From NCBI RefSeq assembly GCF_001662485.1, contig NZ_JMTM01000017.1, positions 248,001-312,000 of the forward strand: 64,000 nt of DNA, given 5' to 3'. Every line of letters begins with the position of its first letter. The stretch's first letter is position 1. The stretch is from Flavobacterium succinicans (GTDB taxonomy: Bacteria > Bacteroidota > Bacteroidia > Flavobacteriales > Flavobacteriaceae). Of this stretch, positions 42,363 to 51,655 are shown piece by piece. The translations under genes and the position numbers were made by a program. The notes beneath the pieces are model-generated. The model had not been told where the DNA came from. It searched no databases and saw nothing but the letters and a program-made list of their open reading frames with translations.

Positions 42363-43808
42363 ATGAAAAAATTAATTTTACCTTTACTTTGTTTGGTCTC
42401 ACTTATTTCTTGTGAGAATGAAGCTAATGACACAAAACCAACTACAGTGGTGTTGGCAAATCAATCGGTAACTCCTGTATTACTTACTAAAAAATCGGGT
42501 TTTGAAAACGTGGAGTTATTCTCTTTAATTTCTTCTGATGATGTATTGGCGGGTAGCCCAAAATTTGTTTTTGGAGGTTCTGCTGATGGTTCTGGTTTGT
42601 TAAGAAACGATGATGGAACTTTTACTTTTTTGGTTAATCACGAAGATAATTTTGCGGTTTCAAGAGTGACTCTTGACAAAACCTTCAAACCTCTGAAAGG
42701 AGAATATTTATTAAACTCTAATGGTGGAACTTGGAGATTGTGTGGTGCTACTATGGCTACTGTTGCTGAACACGGTTTTGGACCATTATATTTAACTTGT
42801 GGTGAATCAGGAGAAGAATCTCGTACGCATGCGGTTTATCCTTATGCCGATGCAGGATTGGCATCTGTTACCAAAGAATTAGCTTCATTTGGACGTTTAA
42901 GTGCTGAAAATGCAATGCCATTGAATGCTAAAGCTTATGCTGGGAAAACCGTTGTAGTGATTGGAGATGACGATTCAGGAACTTACGGAGGTCAAGTTTT
43001 TATGTATGTGTCTAATCGTGTGGGTGATTTAGCCGATGGTTCTTTGTATATGATGAAACGTCAAGACGATAACCAAAGAGAGAAAGATATGGTGGCAAAC
43101 CAAAAATATCCTGTTTCATTTGTAAAAATCGAGAATCATACAACACTTACAGGTGCAGCTATCAATGCTTCGGTAAATACTTTAAAAGGTATCAAATTTG
43201 GTAGAGTAGAAGATTTGGATTACCGAAAAGGAAGTGCAGAAGATGCACGCGAAATCTATTTTAACGTAACAGGTCAAAATACTACAGGAACTAATGCCGA
43301 TGGTTCTAGAACCAAATACGGACGTGTGTATAAATTGAACTTAGATGCTAAAAATCCATTAATCGGAAGCTTAGAAGTAATTTTGGACGGTGATGACCGT
43401 AACGGAATTGCGGGTAAATTTCAAAATCCAGACAACATTTGTGTGACCAAAAACTATGTGTATGTGCAAGAAGATGCTAATGGTTATGGTGACGAAACTC
43501 ACGATGCCTACATCTATCAATACGATATTGCTAAAAAGCAATTAAAAGTGGTTTTTGAATTAGACCACCGTCGTACGGCTACTGATGCAGCTAAGTATAA
43601 TGTAGGAGGAACATCAAAATTTGGAGATTGGGAATATGGTGCTATGATTGATGTTTCTGAGCAATTAGGCATTGATGATACCTTTTTGTTGAGCGTTCAA
43701 CCGCATTCTTGGAAAGGGACAAAATACAAAGGTGTTGATGGCGGTACAAATCGTCCAAACGAAGATCAAGCGAGTCAAATTGTATTAATCAAAGGGTTAG
43801 CTAGATAA
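42363..43808 (+). CDS. PhoX-like alkaline phosphatase lipoprotein
   Basis: This 481-aa lipoprotein has signal peptide II with lipobox LISC (Cys 17). The mature part belongs to the PhoX/DUF839 family: FLVNHEDNFAVSR, GGTWRLCGATMATV, FGRVEDLDYRKG, QNPDNICVTKNYVYVQEDANG, with many acidic residues that would hold Ca/Fe. The PhoX family hydrolyses phosphomonoesters. The ATG at 42363 is chosen over one 57 bases earlier because the signal peptide begins there. It is followed by a peroxidase gene 75 bases on. Confidence 0.85.
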   Translation: MKKLILPLLCLVSLISCENEANDTKPTTVVLANQSVTPVLLTKKSGFENVELFSLISSDDVLAGSPKFVFGGSADGSGLLRNDDGTFTFLVNHEDNFAVSRVTLDKTFKPLKGEYLLNSNGGTWRLCGATMATVAEHGFGPLYLTCGESGEESRTHAVYPYADAGLASVTKELASFGRLSAENAMPLNAKAYAGKTVVVIGDDDSGTYGGQVFMYVSNRVGDLADGSLYMMKRQDDNQREKDMVANQKYPVSFVKIENHTTLTGAAINASVNTLKGIKFGRVEDLDYRKGSAEDAREIYFNVTGQNTTGTNADGSRTKYGRVYKLNLDAKNPLIGSLEVILDGDDRNGIAGKFQNPDNICVTKNYVYVQEDANGYGDETHDAYIYQYDIAKKQLKVVFELDHRRTATDAAKYNVGGTSKFGDWEYGAMIDVSEQLGIDDTFLLSVQPHSWKGTKYKGVDGGTNRPNEDQASQIVLIKGLAR

Positions 43809-43827
43809 TATACCTTTTACTACCAAT

Positions 43828-43867
43828 AACCACGATGGCATTTTTGTTATCGTGGTTTTGGTTTTTT
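43828..43867 (+). terminator. Terminator between the phosphatase and the peroxidase gene
   Basis: AACCACGAT and ATCGTGGTT form a 9-bp stem with a 12-base loop followed by a T-rich tract (TTGGTTTTTT). It overlaps the leader of the next gene, so it might attenuate rather than stop the transcript. Confidence 0.75.
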
Positions 43868-43883
43868 ATTTTTTAAAGTAATT

Positions 43884-45653
43884 ATGAAAAAAATCATTTT
43901 TTTATTCTTCTCATTTGCCTTGTTCTCTTGCCAACCCGCTGAGGAAAACCATCAAAAAGTTGCCGCTAATTTTGAAATAAACATAAAGCAGTTAAAAGTC
44001 GAAGTTGAACATTTAAAAGAATTGGTGCAATCTGATGCCAATTCCCAAAAGATTCAATTTCAATTTTTGAAAGCTCATAGTAGTTACAAAAAAGTAGAAT
44101 GGTTGACCGAGTATTATTTTCCAGCCGTAGCAAAGGCCATCAACGGACCAGCATTACCTGAGTTTGAGGAAAACGATGGAAAAACTTTGCCTCCAGAAGG
44201 CTTTCAAGTCATTGAAGAATATTTTTTTCCAAAATACAATCAGTCAACAAAAGCTGAAGTATTGACAGAAATAGGCATTTTGAATGCCAATTTAAATCGA
44301 TTAGAAAAAATAGCCCAAACCAATGAATTGACAGATGCTTCGGTCTTTGATGCGTTGCGACTATCTGTTTTTAGAATGATTACCCTAGGAATTACAGGCT
44401 TTGATTCCCCAGTTGCGCTTCATTCCATCCCAGAAGCAAAAGTGGTTTTAGAATGTCTAGCGGAAAATGTAACTTTTTATAAAAACACTTTGGACGCTAA
44501 GTCATTTCAAGCGCTTTCAGCTACTCTTTCTCAAGGAACAAAGTACCTAGTAACTCATACTAACTTCAATGCTTTTGATAGAGCGTATTTTATAAAAAAT
44601 ATAGCTAATCCATTGAGTAAACAGTTATATCAATGTCAAAAAAGTGCTTCGATTCCGTTTGTAAAAGAGACCAGAGCTCTAAAAACTACCGCTCAAACCC
44701 TTTTTGATAAAAATGCTTTTGATATAGAAGCTTTCAATGGTTTTCCTGATTATAAAACCACTCCAGAAAAAATTGCCTTAGGGAAAAAGTTATTCAATGA
44801 TCCTATTTTGTCGGGCAATAATACGCGTTCTTGCGCCTCTTGTCACTATTCCAATCTTGCTTTTACAGATGGTTTAGAGCAAACGATTTCATTAGATGGC
44901 AAAACCAAAGTAAAACGAAATACACCCACTTTGATGAACATCGCTTTTCAACGTGCTTTCTTCTATGATTCTAAAGTAAGTTATCTCGAAGACCAAGCTG
45001 TGGCTGTCATTACAAACGAAATCGAAATGCACGGTTCCCTTGAAAAATCAGTGAAAGCCTTGCAAAAAGACAAAAAGTATTTAGCCGAATTCAAAAAAGC
45101 ATTTCCGAAAAATGAGATCAACGAATTCGGAATCAAAAACGCCTTGGCTTCCTATGTTCGTTCTTTGAGCCAATACAATTCAAAGTTTGATGAATATATG
45201 CGTGACGAAGTAGAATTTACGTCAGACGAAAAAGCAGGTTTTAATCTATTTGCTGGCAAAGCTAAATGTGCTACTTGCCATTTTATTCCTTTAACCAACG
45301 GGACAGTCCCACCTAATTTTATGAAAACAGAAAGCGAAATTTTAGGAGTACCGAACAGGCATAATTATTTAGATGCCGATTTAGGAAAATATGAATTGAC
45401 TCAAGCCGAAATTCATAGAAATTCTTTTAAAACACCTACCATCAGAAACATTGAATTAACCGCGCCTTATATGCATAATGGTGTTTTCAAAACCTTAGAA
45501 GAAGTCATTGATTTTTATAATAAAGGTGGTGGAATTGGCCTTGGATTCAAAGTGCCCAATCAAACCTTGCCCGAAGATCAATTACTGCTTTCGGATAAAG
45601 AAAAGAAACATTTAATTGCTTTTATGAAAACCCTTACCGATAAGAGAAATTAA
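43884..45653 (+). CDS. Di-haem cytochrome c peroxidase with helical N-terminal domain, lipoprotein
   Basis: This 589-aa protein has a lipobox LFSC (Cys 16). Residues about 25-260 are helical with EYYFPAVAKAINGPALPEFE and EGFQVIEEYFFP, giving an impression of imelysin/EfeM-like helical bundles. The C-terminal part (285-585) is a MauG/CcpA peroxidase with haem sites CASCH (317-321) and CATCH (462-466), plus TPTLMNIAFQRAFFYDS and TPTIRNIELTAPYMHNG, the standard second-sphere motifs. It reduces H2O2 or oxidises a partner in the periplasm. It is codirectional with the PhoX-like gene. Confidence 0.88.
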   Translation: MKKIIFLFFSFALFSCQPAEENHQKVAANFEINIKQLKVEVEHLKELVQSDANSQKIQFQFLKAHSSYKKVEWLTEYYFPAVAKAINGPALPEFEENDGKTLPPEGFQVIEEYFFPKYNQSTKAEVLTEIGILNANLNRLEKIAQTNELTDASVFDALRLSVFRMITLGITGFDSPVALHSIPEAKVVLECLAENVTFYKNTLDAKSFQALSATLSQGTKYLVTHTNFNAFDRAYFIKNIANPLSKQLYQCQKSASIPFVKETRALKTTAQTLFDKNAFDIEAFNGFPDYKTTPEKIALGKKLFNDPILSGNNTRSCASCHYSNLAFTDGLEQTISLDGKTKVKRNTPTLMNIAFQRAFFYDSKVSYLEDQAVAVITNEIEMHGSLEKSVKALQKDKKYLAEFKKAFPKNEINEFGIKNALASYVRSLSQYNSKFDEYMRDEVEFTSDEKAGFNLFAGKAKCATCHFIPLTNGTVPPNFMKTESEILGVPNRHNYLDADLGKYELTQAEIHRNSFKTPTIRNIELTAPYMHNGVFKTLEEVIDFYNKGGGIGLGFKVPNQTLPEDQLLLSDKEKKHLIAFMKTLTDKRN

Positions 45654-45755
45654 AAAGGGTGTAGTTGTCAGAATTGCTTTATTCAAGGTTGATTTGAAGG
45701 GGTTAGAAATGATTTTTTAATTATATTTCTATTCAAAGAATCAATTTCTTCTGAT

Positions 45756-45763
45756 TACCTTTG
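45756..45763 (+). promoter_or_regulatory. -7 box of the MATE gene
   Basis: TACCTTTG matches TAnnTTTG exactly and lies 19 bases before the MATE ATG. A -33 TTG is not obvious. Confidence 0.45.
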
Positions 45764-45782
45764 CCGACTTAAAAGCAATAAA

Positions 45783-47165
45783 ATGAACTTGTCACAATAC
45801 ACCAAAGAATTTTCATACAATATAAAACTGGCTTATCCTGTTGTTTTAGGGATGCTAGGGCATACGTTAATTGGTATTGTCGATAACTACATGGTTGGTA
45901 ATTTGGGATCTACTGAATTGGCAGCGGTTTCTTTAGGCAATAGTTTTATTTTCTTGGCACTTTCTGTGGGGATAGGTTTTTCTACGGCTATTACTCCATT
46001 GATTGCAGAAGCAGATGCAGAACAAAACACCAAAAAAATCCGAACAACTTTTCATCACGGCTTGTTGTTATGTACTATTTTGGGCGTTGTCTTGTTTGTT
46101 TTGACGGTCTTGTCCAAGCAGTTGATGTATTTTATGAACCAACCCGAAGCGGTTGTTGTTTTGGCAGCGCCATACATTGATTGGGTCGCTTTTTCATTGA
46201 TTCCGGTAATTATTTATCAAGGGTATAAGCAATTTGCCGATGGATTATCGCAAACCAAATATTCTATGTACGCCATTCTCTTTGCCAATGTAGTGCACGT
46301 TTTTTTTAACTATGTTTTGATTTATGGCGTTTGGTTTTTTCCTAAATTGGGGATCGTAGGTGCGGCTTTAGGAACAGTAATTTCAAGAATTTTGATGGTG
46401 ATTTTTATGCATTATATCATGAAACAAAATACTATCATGAAGCGCTATTTTAAAAATTTTACCTTCAAAGAAATCAAAAAAACGATTTTAAAAAAAATCA
46501 TCGATCTAGGTTTTCCTTCTGCGATGCAAATGTTGTTTGAGGTTACTTTATTTACAGCAGCGATCTGGCTTTCAGGAACCTTGGGTAAAAACAATCAAGC
46601 GGCCAATCAAATTGCATTGATTCTAGCTTCTTCAACTTTTATGGTCGCAATGGGATTGAATGTAACAGCAATGATACGTGTCGGTCACGCCAAGGGAGCG
46701 GGCGATTTTAAAGGACTAATTGTTGTAGCTCGTTCTATTTTTTTATTAGCAATACTTATTGAATCGCTCTTTGCTATTTTATTCATTGTCTTCCACAATT
46801 TTTTACCACATTTATTCTTGAATACTGCTGATGTTTCTCAAATGGCGGATAATAATGAAATTATAATGATAACGGCTAAATTGTTGTTGGTTGCAGCAAT
46901 TTTTCAAATTTCAGATGGTGTACAAGTAGTAGTTTTAGGAGCTTTGAGAGGGCTTCAAGATGTGAAAATTCCAATGTACATTACTTTTGTGGCCTATTGG
47001 GTAGTAGGTTTTCCGGTTTCCTTTTATCTAGGAAAATATACAGATCTAAAGGCGGTCGGAATCTGGATTGGATTATTGGCAGGACTAACAGCAGCAGCTA
47101 TATTTTTATACATTCGATTTTCTCGATTGACCAAAAAACTGGTTCGTTTGAATGCAGCTACGTAA
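45783..47165 (+). CDS. MATE-family efflux transporter
   Basis: A 460-aa membrane protein with twelve predicted helices. The MATE hallmark MLGHTLIGIVDNYMVGNLGSTELAAVSLGNS lies in the first helices, and the second half repeats the fold (GFPSAMQMLFEVTLF, AMGLNVTAMIRVGHAKGAGD). It exports cationic drugs or natural compounds against Na+ or H+. Confidence 0.93.
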   Translation: MNLSQYTKEFSYNIKLAYPVVLGMLGHTLIGIVDNYMVGNLGSTELAAVSLGNSFIFLALSVGIGFSTAITPLIAEADAEQNTKKIRTTFHHGLLLCTILGVVLFVLTVLSKQLMYFMNQPEAVVVLAAPYIDWVAFSLIPVIIYQGYKQFADGLSQTKYSMYAILFANVVHVFFNYVLIYGVWFFPKLGIVGAALGTVISRILMVIFMHYIMKQNTIMKRYFKNFTFKEIKKTILKKIIDLGFPSAMQMLFEVTLFTAAIWLSGTLGKNNQAANQIALILASSTFMVAMGLNVTAMIRVGHAKGAGDFKGLIVVARSIFLLAILIESLFAILFIVFHNFLPHLFLNTADVSQMADNNEIIMITAKLLLVAAIFQISDGVQVVVLGALRGLQDVKIPMYITFVAYWVVGFPVSFYLGKYTDLKAVGIWIGLLAGLTAAAIFLYIRFSRLTKKLVRLNAAT

Positions 47166-47236
47166 AGATTTTTTTATAAATGTAACTTCTACTTTATTTC
47201 CTCGTATAATAAACATATCAACTAAACCAAAAAAAA

Positions 47237-48142
47237 ATGATAGTATTTATTATTCTCGGAATAATTTTGTTAGTAGTTAGTTTTACTGTAAACAACAACG
47301 CTAATCCTTTATCTAAATTTTCTAATCTTTTAAAAATTATAGGTATTTTATTACTGCTAATCGGAGTATTTTCTTCGATGTTTAAGCAAATAGACGCGGG
47401 CAAAGTAGGCGTAAAATCGCTTTATGGTAGTGTACAAACGGATGTTCTAGAAAGTGGACTTCACGTAGTTAATCCACTTTTGGATATTACTGTTTTTGAT
47501 GTACAAACTCAAAACTATACTATGTCAGCCGTTCATAATGAAGGAGCACAAGAAGGTGATGATGCGATTAGAGTATTGTCCAATGACGGATTGGAAGTTG
47601 TTATTGATTTGACGGTTTTGTATCGTGTAATCCCAAATGAAGCACCTAAAATTTTGAAAGGAATTGGAGAAAGCTACACCGATAAAATTGTACGTCCAGT
47701 AACTAGAACCCGTATTCGTGACAACGCAGTTTATTATGATGCTGTGGCCTTGTATTCGACCAAAAGAAATGAATTTCAACAACGTATTTTTAAAAGTATC
47801 GAAGCCGATTTTAAAGCCAGAGGATTGGTATTAGAGCAGTTGTTGATTCGAAATATCAATTTGCCTGAATCTGTAAAGAAAACCATCGAAAGTAAAATTA
47901 ATGCCGAACAAGATGCTCAAAAAATGACTTTTGTTTTGCAAAAAGAAAAACAAGAAGCCGAACGTAAAAGAGTAGAAGCACAAGGTATCGCAGATTATCA
48001 ACGCATTATTTCTTTAGGGCTAACCGATAAACAATTACAATACGAACAAATCAAAGCGCAAAAAGAAATCGCTACTTCACCCAACACCAAAATTATTTTT
48101 ATGGGAAAAGGAAGTGCACCCGTGATTCTTTCTGATAAATAG
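47237..48142 (+). CDS. Prohibitin/SPFH-family membrane protein
   Basis: This 301-aa protein has two hydrophobic stretches at the N-terminus (1-17 and 28-45). An SPFH domain (about 50-220) starts with QIDAGKVGVKSLYGSVQTDVLESGLHVVNP, and a long coiled coil follows (220-270). SPFH proteins assemble rings that organise proteases or membrane domains. The size fits bacterial prohibitins. No NfeD partner is adjacent. Confidence 0.9.
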   Translation: MIVFIILGIILLVVSFTVNNNANPLSKFSNLLKIIGILLLLIGVFSSMFKQIDAGKVGVKSLYGSVQTDVLESGLHVVNPLLDITVFDVQTQNYTMSAVHNEGAQEGDDAIRVLSNDGLEVVIDLTVLYRVIPNEAPKILKGIGESYTDKIVRPVTRTRIRDNAVYYDAVALYSTKRNEFQQRIFKSIEADFKARGLVLEQLLIRNINLPESVKKTIESKINAEQDAQKMTFVLQKEKQEAERKRVEAQGIADYQRIISLGLTDKQLQYEQIKAQKEIATSPNTKIIFMGKGSAPVILSDK

Positions 48143-48268
48143 TTTTTTGAGGTTAATCGATCATTTGATTAGATGGATACTATGGAAGGAATGATTAATT
48201 TTGTAAAAAAAATAGTTTCTAACTAAATACAATTTAGAGACAAAAAAACAATAAACAACAAACAAAAA

Positions 48269-48499
48269 ATGGAATTACCAAAATTTTTACTAGGCGACAA
48301 TACCGACTTTCCAGATGATATCTTTATCATTCACTTGGATTATCCTCGATTTATCATTAATCTAAAAGATGATGAAGTAGAATTCATGGAAGAGGCAGAG
48401 GATTTAGACGAAGCCGAATTGAACGCAGAAATGGAAGGCTTAATCGAACAAGCGAATGCTTTTTATGATCGCGAAATTGCCCGATTCGAAGAAGAATAA
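48269..48499 (+). CDS. Small acidic protein of unknown function
   Basis: A 76-aa soluble protein with FIIHLDYPRFIINLKDDEVEF in the first half and a very acidic second half (EEAEDLDEAELNAEMEGLIEQ). It has no signal peptide or known motif. A strong terminator follows 20 bases on, and it has an ATG with an A-rich leader. I recall such proteins as conserved hypotheticals in Flavobacteriaceae. Confidence 0.7.
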   Translation: MELPKFLLGDNTDFPDDIFIIHLDYPRFIINLKDDEVEFMEEAEDLDEAELNAEMEGLIEQANAFYDREIARFEEE

Positions 48500-48519
48500 T
48501 TTTTGGAAACAAAATTTTT

Positions 48520-48556
48520 AAAGGAATTCATGTCAAAATGAATTCCTTTATTTTTT
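48520..48556 (+). terminator. Terminator between the small acidic gene and meaB
   Basis: A perfect 12-bp stem AAAGGAATTCAT / ATGAATTCCTTT with a 6-base loop is followed by ATTTTTT. The T run overlaps the last codons of meaB on the other strand. Confidence 0.88.
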
Positions 48557-49636
48557 GAAGTAAGTATCCAAAATATCCTGTGCAGCAGCAAATGGAGAAA
48601 GGGCATTTTGAGCCACGGCTTCTTTATTTTTCTCTAATAGCGGAACTATTTCTGGATGATTGTAAAAATGGTTTTTCAAATACTCATTGATGGTTTCGAG
48701 CATCCAATATTGGTTTTGTGAAGCTCTTTTTTCAAAAAAATACTGATTGCTTTGAGTGGTTTTTAGGTAATGTAAAATGGTTTCCCAAATGGCTGAAATG
48801 CCTTCTTTTGTTATGGCACTGCAAGTAGCTGTAGTAGGCGTCCAACCCGATTTTTTGGCTGGAAAAAGATGTAAAGCTCGGTTGAATTCCACTTTTGCCA
48901 AATTTGATTTGCGAATATTGTCGCCATCCGCTTTGTTGATGACTATCGCGTCGGCCATTTCCATAATGCCTCGTTTAATACCTTGTAATTCATCACCTGC
49001 TCCGGCAATTTTTAGTAATAAAAAAAAGTCGACCATACTGTGCACCGCTGTTTCACTTTGGCCAACACCTACCGTTTCAATAATAATGGTATCGAAACCA
49101 AAAGCTTCGCACAAGGTGATGGTTTCTCTGGTTTTTCGAGCCACACCGCCCAAGGTTTCCCCAGATGCCGAGGGTCGAATAAACGCATTTTTATCTTTCA
49201 CCAATTCCTCCATTCGGGTTTTATCGCCCAAAATACTTCCGTGCGAAATGGTGCTACTTGGGTCGACGGCGAGAACAGCTACTTTTCTGCCTAAACTCGT
49301 TAAGTGTTTTCCAAAAGCTTCAATAAAAGTACTTTTTCCAACACCAGGCACTCCTGTAATGCCTATTCTAACGGATTCTTTTACGTGCGACAAACACGAA
49401 TTAATGACTTCGTTGGCTTGACTTAAATGCTTTGGATTGGTACTTTCTACTAGTGTTATGGCACGGCTCAAAGCGGTAATGTTACCAGCCAAAATCCCTT
49501 GAACCAATTCAGCAGGAGTAGGTGTTTTTTTTCGAAATGATTGAATGCTGTGAGCCGCTTCAATGCTAACACTTTCGGGTGAAGGAATACCCGGAATTTC
49601 GTGTAGCGCTGATTTTTTTGGATTCGTATTGGCCAA
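48548..49636 (-). CDS. meaB: Methylmalonyl-CoA mutase-associated GTPase MeaB
   Basis: This 362-aa G3E-family GTPase loads and protects the cobalamin of methylmalonyl-CoA mutase. P-loop GVPGVGKSTFIEAFG near 96-110, KVAVLAVDPSSTISHGSILGDKTRM, Walker-B ETVGVGQSE and the base-specifying INKADGDN are all visible. mutA and mutB, its clients, lie 38-40 kb away in this window and point the same way. Confidence 0.93.
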   Translation of the reverse strand: MANTNPKKSALHEIPGIPSPESVSIEAAHSIQSFRKKTPTPAELVQGILAGNITALSRAITLVESTNPKHLSQANEVINSCLSHVKESVRIGITGVPGVGKSTFIEAFGKHLTSLGRKVAVLAVDPSSTISHGSILGDKTRMEELVKDKNAFIRPSASGETLGGVARKTRETITLCEAFGFDTIIIETVGVGQSETAVHSMVDFFLLLKIAGAGDELQGIKRGIMEMADAIVINKADGDNIRKSNLAKVEFNRALHLFPAKKSGWTPTTATCSAITKEGISAIWETILHYLKTTQSNQYFFEKRASQNQYWMLETINEYLKNHFYNHPEIVPLLEKNKEAVAQNALSPFAAAQDILDTYFKK

Positions 49637-49686
49637 GATAAAATTGTTTTAAGAGTAAAATTAATTAAAACTTATGATTTTTATAG

Positions 49687-49715
49687 TTGTTGAATTTTTT
49701 TTAATTGTATTTTTG
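49687..49715 (+). promoter_or_regulatory. Promoter of the 65-aa gene (TTG-N18-TATTTTTG)
   Basis: TTG at 49687-49689 and TATTTTTG at 49708-49715 are separated by 18 bases, a full match to the Bacteroidota -33/-7 consensus. It lies 24 bases before the ATG at 49739 and supports that small gene. Confidence 0.65.
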
Positions 49716-49738
49716 AGAAACTAAAATTAAGTGTCATA

Positions 49739-49936
49739 ATGAATAATAAATTTTATTTAATTTTAATTGCTTTTTCAGCCTTAAGCCTTTTTATTAAAGG
49801 TGCCACTCAATTGTTTCATTTTGATTGGAATTATTTAAACTCTACAGCATATAATCTAGGAAGTTATACTGGATTGTTTACGAAAGCATTTATTGGATTA
49901 GCACTCCTTGTAAGAATAGTAAATCATAAAGATTAG
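49739..49936 (+). CDS. Small two-span membrane protein, 65 aa
   Basis: The sequence MNNKFYLILIAFSALSLFIK starts a first hydrophobic helix, and NLGSYTGLFTKAFIGLALLVRIV forms a second. The middle carries aromatic FHFDWNYLNS. A good promoter precedes it and the AEC gene follows 37 bases on. No family recognised; it may be a small partner of the AEC transporter. Confidence 0.6.
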   Translation: MNNKFYLILIAFSALSLFIKGATQLFHFDWNYLNSTAYNLGSYTGLFTKAFIGLALLVRIVNHKD

Positions 49937-49973
49937 ATATGTTTGTTTGTAAAATCATTTATAAACAAGCCTT

Positions 49974-50885
49974 ATGATGAATTTTATTATTATAGTTGTT
50001 TTCTTGGTTCTCGGATTAGTGTTGCAGCACATACCTTCTTTCCCCAAAACCACTCCCAAAATCCTCAACTGGATAGTTATTCAAATTTGTCTTCCGGCTT
50101 TGGCCTTGTATTACATTCCAAAAATCCAGTGGAATGTTCAATTGTTGTATCCAATCCTCGTCGCTTGGATAATTTTTCTCTTATCTTGGTTGGTGTTTGC
50201 GCTTCTTGGAAAACATTTTGGTTGGTCTCGAAAACTTACCGGTTGCTTAATCATTTGTAGCGGTCTCAGCAATACCTCCTTTCTCGGATTTCCCATTATT
50301 ACGGCGCTTTATGGCGAGAGCGGAATGAAAACCGCCATTTTAGTCGATCAGCCAGGATCCTTTGTGGTGCTTTCTACTTTAGGAATATTGGTGGCAACTA
50401 TGTATTCCAAAGGGCAAACAACAGGTCTACAAATTATCAAAAAAATAGCTTTTTTTCCGCCCTTTATCACCTTTGTCATCGCTTGCTTGATGAATACTTT
50501 TGAGTACGAATTATCCACTTTTTTTCAGCAAGGACTCAAAATAATTGGTGCAGGCGTAACACCTCTGGCACTACTTTCGGTGGGATTGCAGTTACAATTT
50601 GATAGCAAAAGCAAGCATTGGGGCTTTTTACGATTAGGGCTTTTTTATAAATTACTTCTTGCGCCAGCATTTCTTTTTTTGTTGTACGTTGTGATTTTGC
50701 AGCAGCACTCAGAAGCCATTCAAGTAGCGTTACTAGAATCTGCTATGGCGCCTATGATAACGGGTTGCATTTTAGCCGCAAGCCACGGATTAAAACCGAA
50801 ATTATGTAGTATGATGGTAGGTTTTGGGATTCCTATTTCCTTTTTTACCCTTCTTTTTTGGTACCTTTTAGTGCAAAACATTTGA
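49974..50885 (+). CDS. AEC-family transporter
   Basis: A 303-aa membrane protein of the auxin efflux carrier (AEC/PIN-like) group. Ten hydrophobic helices are visible. The pattern GCLIICSGLSNTSFLGFPIITALYGESG holds the helix-breaking N and P of the substrate site, and GVTPLALLSVGLQL repeats it in the second half. Substrates in bacteria are small organic anions. Confidence 0.9.
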   Translation: MMNFIIIVVFLVLGLVLQHIPSFPKTTPKILNWIVIQICLPALALYYIPKIQWNVQLLYPILVAWIIFLLSWLVFALLGKHFGWSRKLTGCLIICSGLSNTSFLGFPIITALYGESGMKTAILVDQPGSFVVLSTLGILVATMYSKGQTTGLQIIKKIAFFPPFITFVIACLMNTFEYELSTFFQQGLKIIGAGVTPLALLSVGLQLQFDSKSKHWGFLRLGLFYKLLLAPAFLFLLYVVILQQHSEAIQVALLESAMAPMITGCILAASHGLKPKLCSMMVGFGIPISFFTLLFWYLLVQNI

Positions 50886-50924
50886 TTTTTTAGGAGCGAA
50901 ACACTTGGCTTCTTCGGGAGGCAG

Positions 50925-50998
50925 GTTTCCCGCTATCCACTATATCTCCTGCCTTGTTCGGTCACAAGTCAGGAGGATGCCGTTCCTATCGGGGCTAG
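50925..50998 (-). repeat. TAGCCCCG-type palindromic repeat, copy 6
   Basis: On the minus strand: TAGCCCCGATAGGAACGG, CATCC, inner stem TCCTG / CAGGA around about 19 bases, then GATATAGTGGATAGCGGGA. It sits between two convergent genes, so it may also act as a terminator. Confidence 0.82.
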
Positions 50999-51029
50999 TT
51001 AGAAGCAAAAGGCTTTTGAGTTAGCAAAA

Positions 51030-51650
51030 TTATTCATTACTATAATCATCAGCCAGCCTTGTTGCATTTGGAATCAGTTGGTTGATTTTGGCATATTGCA
51101 AAAGCATAATTGTTTTGGCATCTTTGATTTCTCCGGTTTCAATCATTAAATATGCTTGATCAAATGGAATTTCAATAACCTCAATTTCTTCATGTTCTTG
51201 GTCCAATCCACCACCAGAACTTACTTTCATGCTTGCATCGTATTCGCCAACAAAAAAATATAAAATTTCAGTCACAGCTCCAGGTGACATATAAGACTCA
51301 AATACTTTTCGCACCGATGAAAGGCGATAGCCTGTTTCTTCTTCGGTTTCACGAATTATGCAGGCTACAGGGTCATCTTCATCAAGTAAACCAGCACATA
51401 CCTCTGTTAGCATCCCAGTTGGGTTACCGTTCATATAAGTCGGTAATCGAAACTGTCGGGTCAAGACCACCGTTCCTTTGTGAATGTTGTACAATAAAAT
51501 GGCAGCACCATTGCCTCTGTCGTACACTTCTCGTTTTTGAGTATCCCATGTACCATCCTTTTTTTGATAATCAACAGTGACCCTGTTCAAAATGTACCAA
51601 TTGTCGGATAGTAATTCGGTCTTTTGGATTTTGTATTTCGGATTTGACAT
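51030..51650 (-). CDS. Nudix hydrolase, GDP-mannose pyrophosphatase-like
   Basis: This 206-aa Nudix protein carries a Nudix box near 92-114 ([23 protein letters not shown]). The surrounding sequence ([49 protein letters not shown]) fits the NudK subgroup that hydrolyses GDP-mannose. It starts 5 bases after the stop of the GH5-like gene. Confidence 0.9.
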   Translation of the reverse strand: MSNPKYKIQKTELLSDNWYILNRVTVDYQKKDGTWDTQKREVYDRGNGAAILLYNIHKGTVVLTRQFRLPTYMNGNPTGMLTEVCAGLLDEDDPVACIIRETEEETGYRLSSVRKVFESYMSPGAVTEILYFFVGEYDASMKVSSGGGLDQEHEEIEVIEIPFDQAYLMIETGEIKDAKTIMLLQYAKINQLIPNATRLADDYSNE

Positions 51651-51655
51651 AGCTT

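Noticed and set aside
48777..49421. A 214-codon plus-strand frame opposite meaB
   Set aside because: It is the mirror of the well-supported meaB frame; the translation has no coherent domain and is a codon-bias shadow.
49943..50260. A 105-codon frame overlapping the AEC gene in another phase
   Set aside because: The AEC frame has ten membrane helices and a family signature; this one has none.
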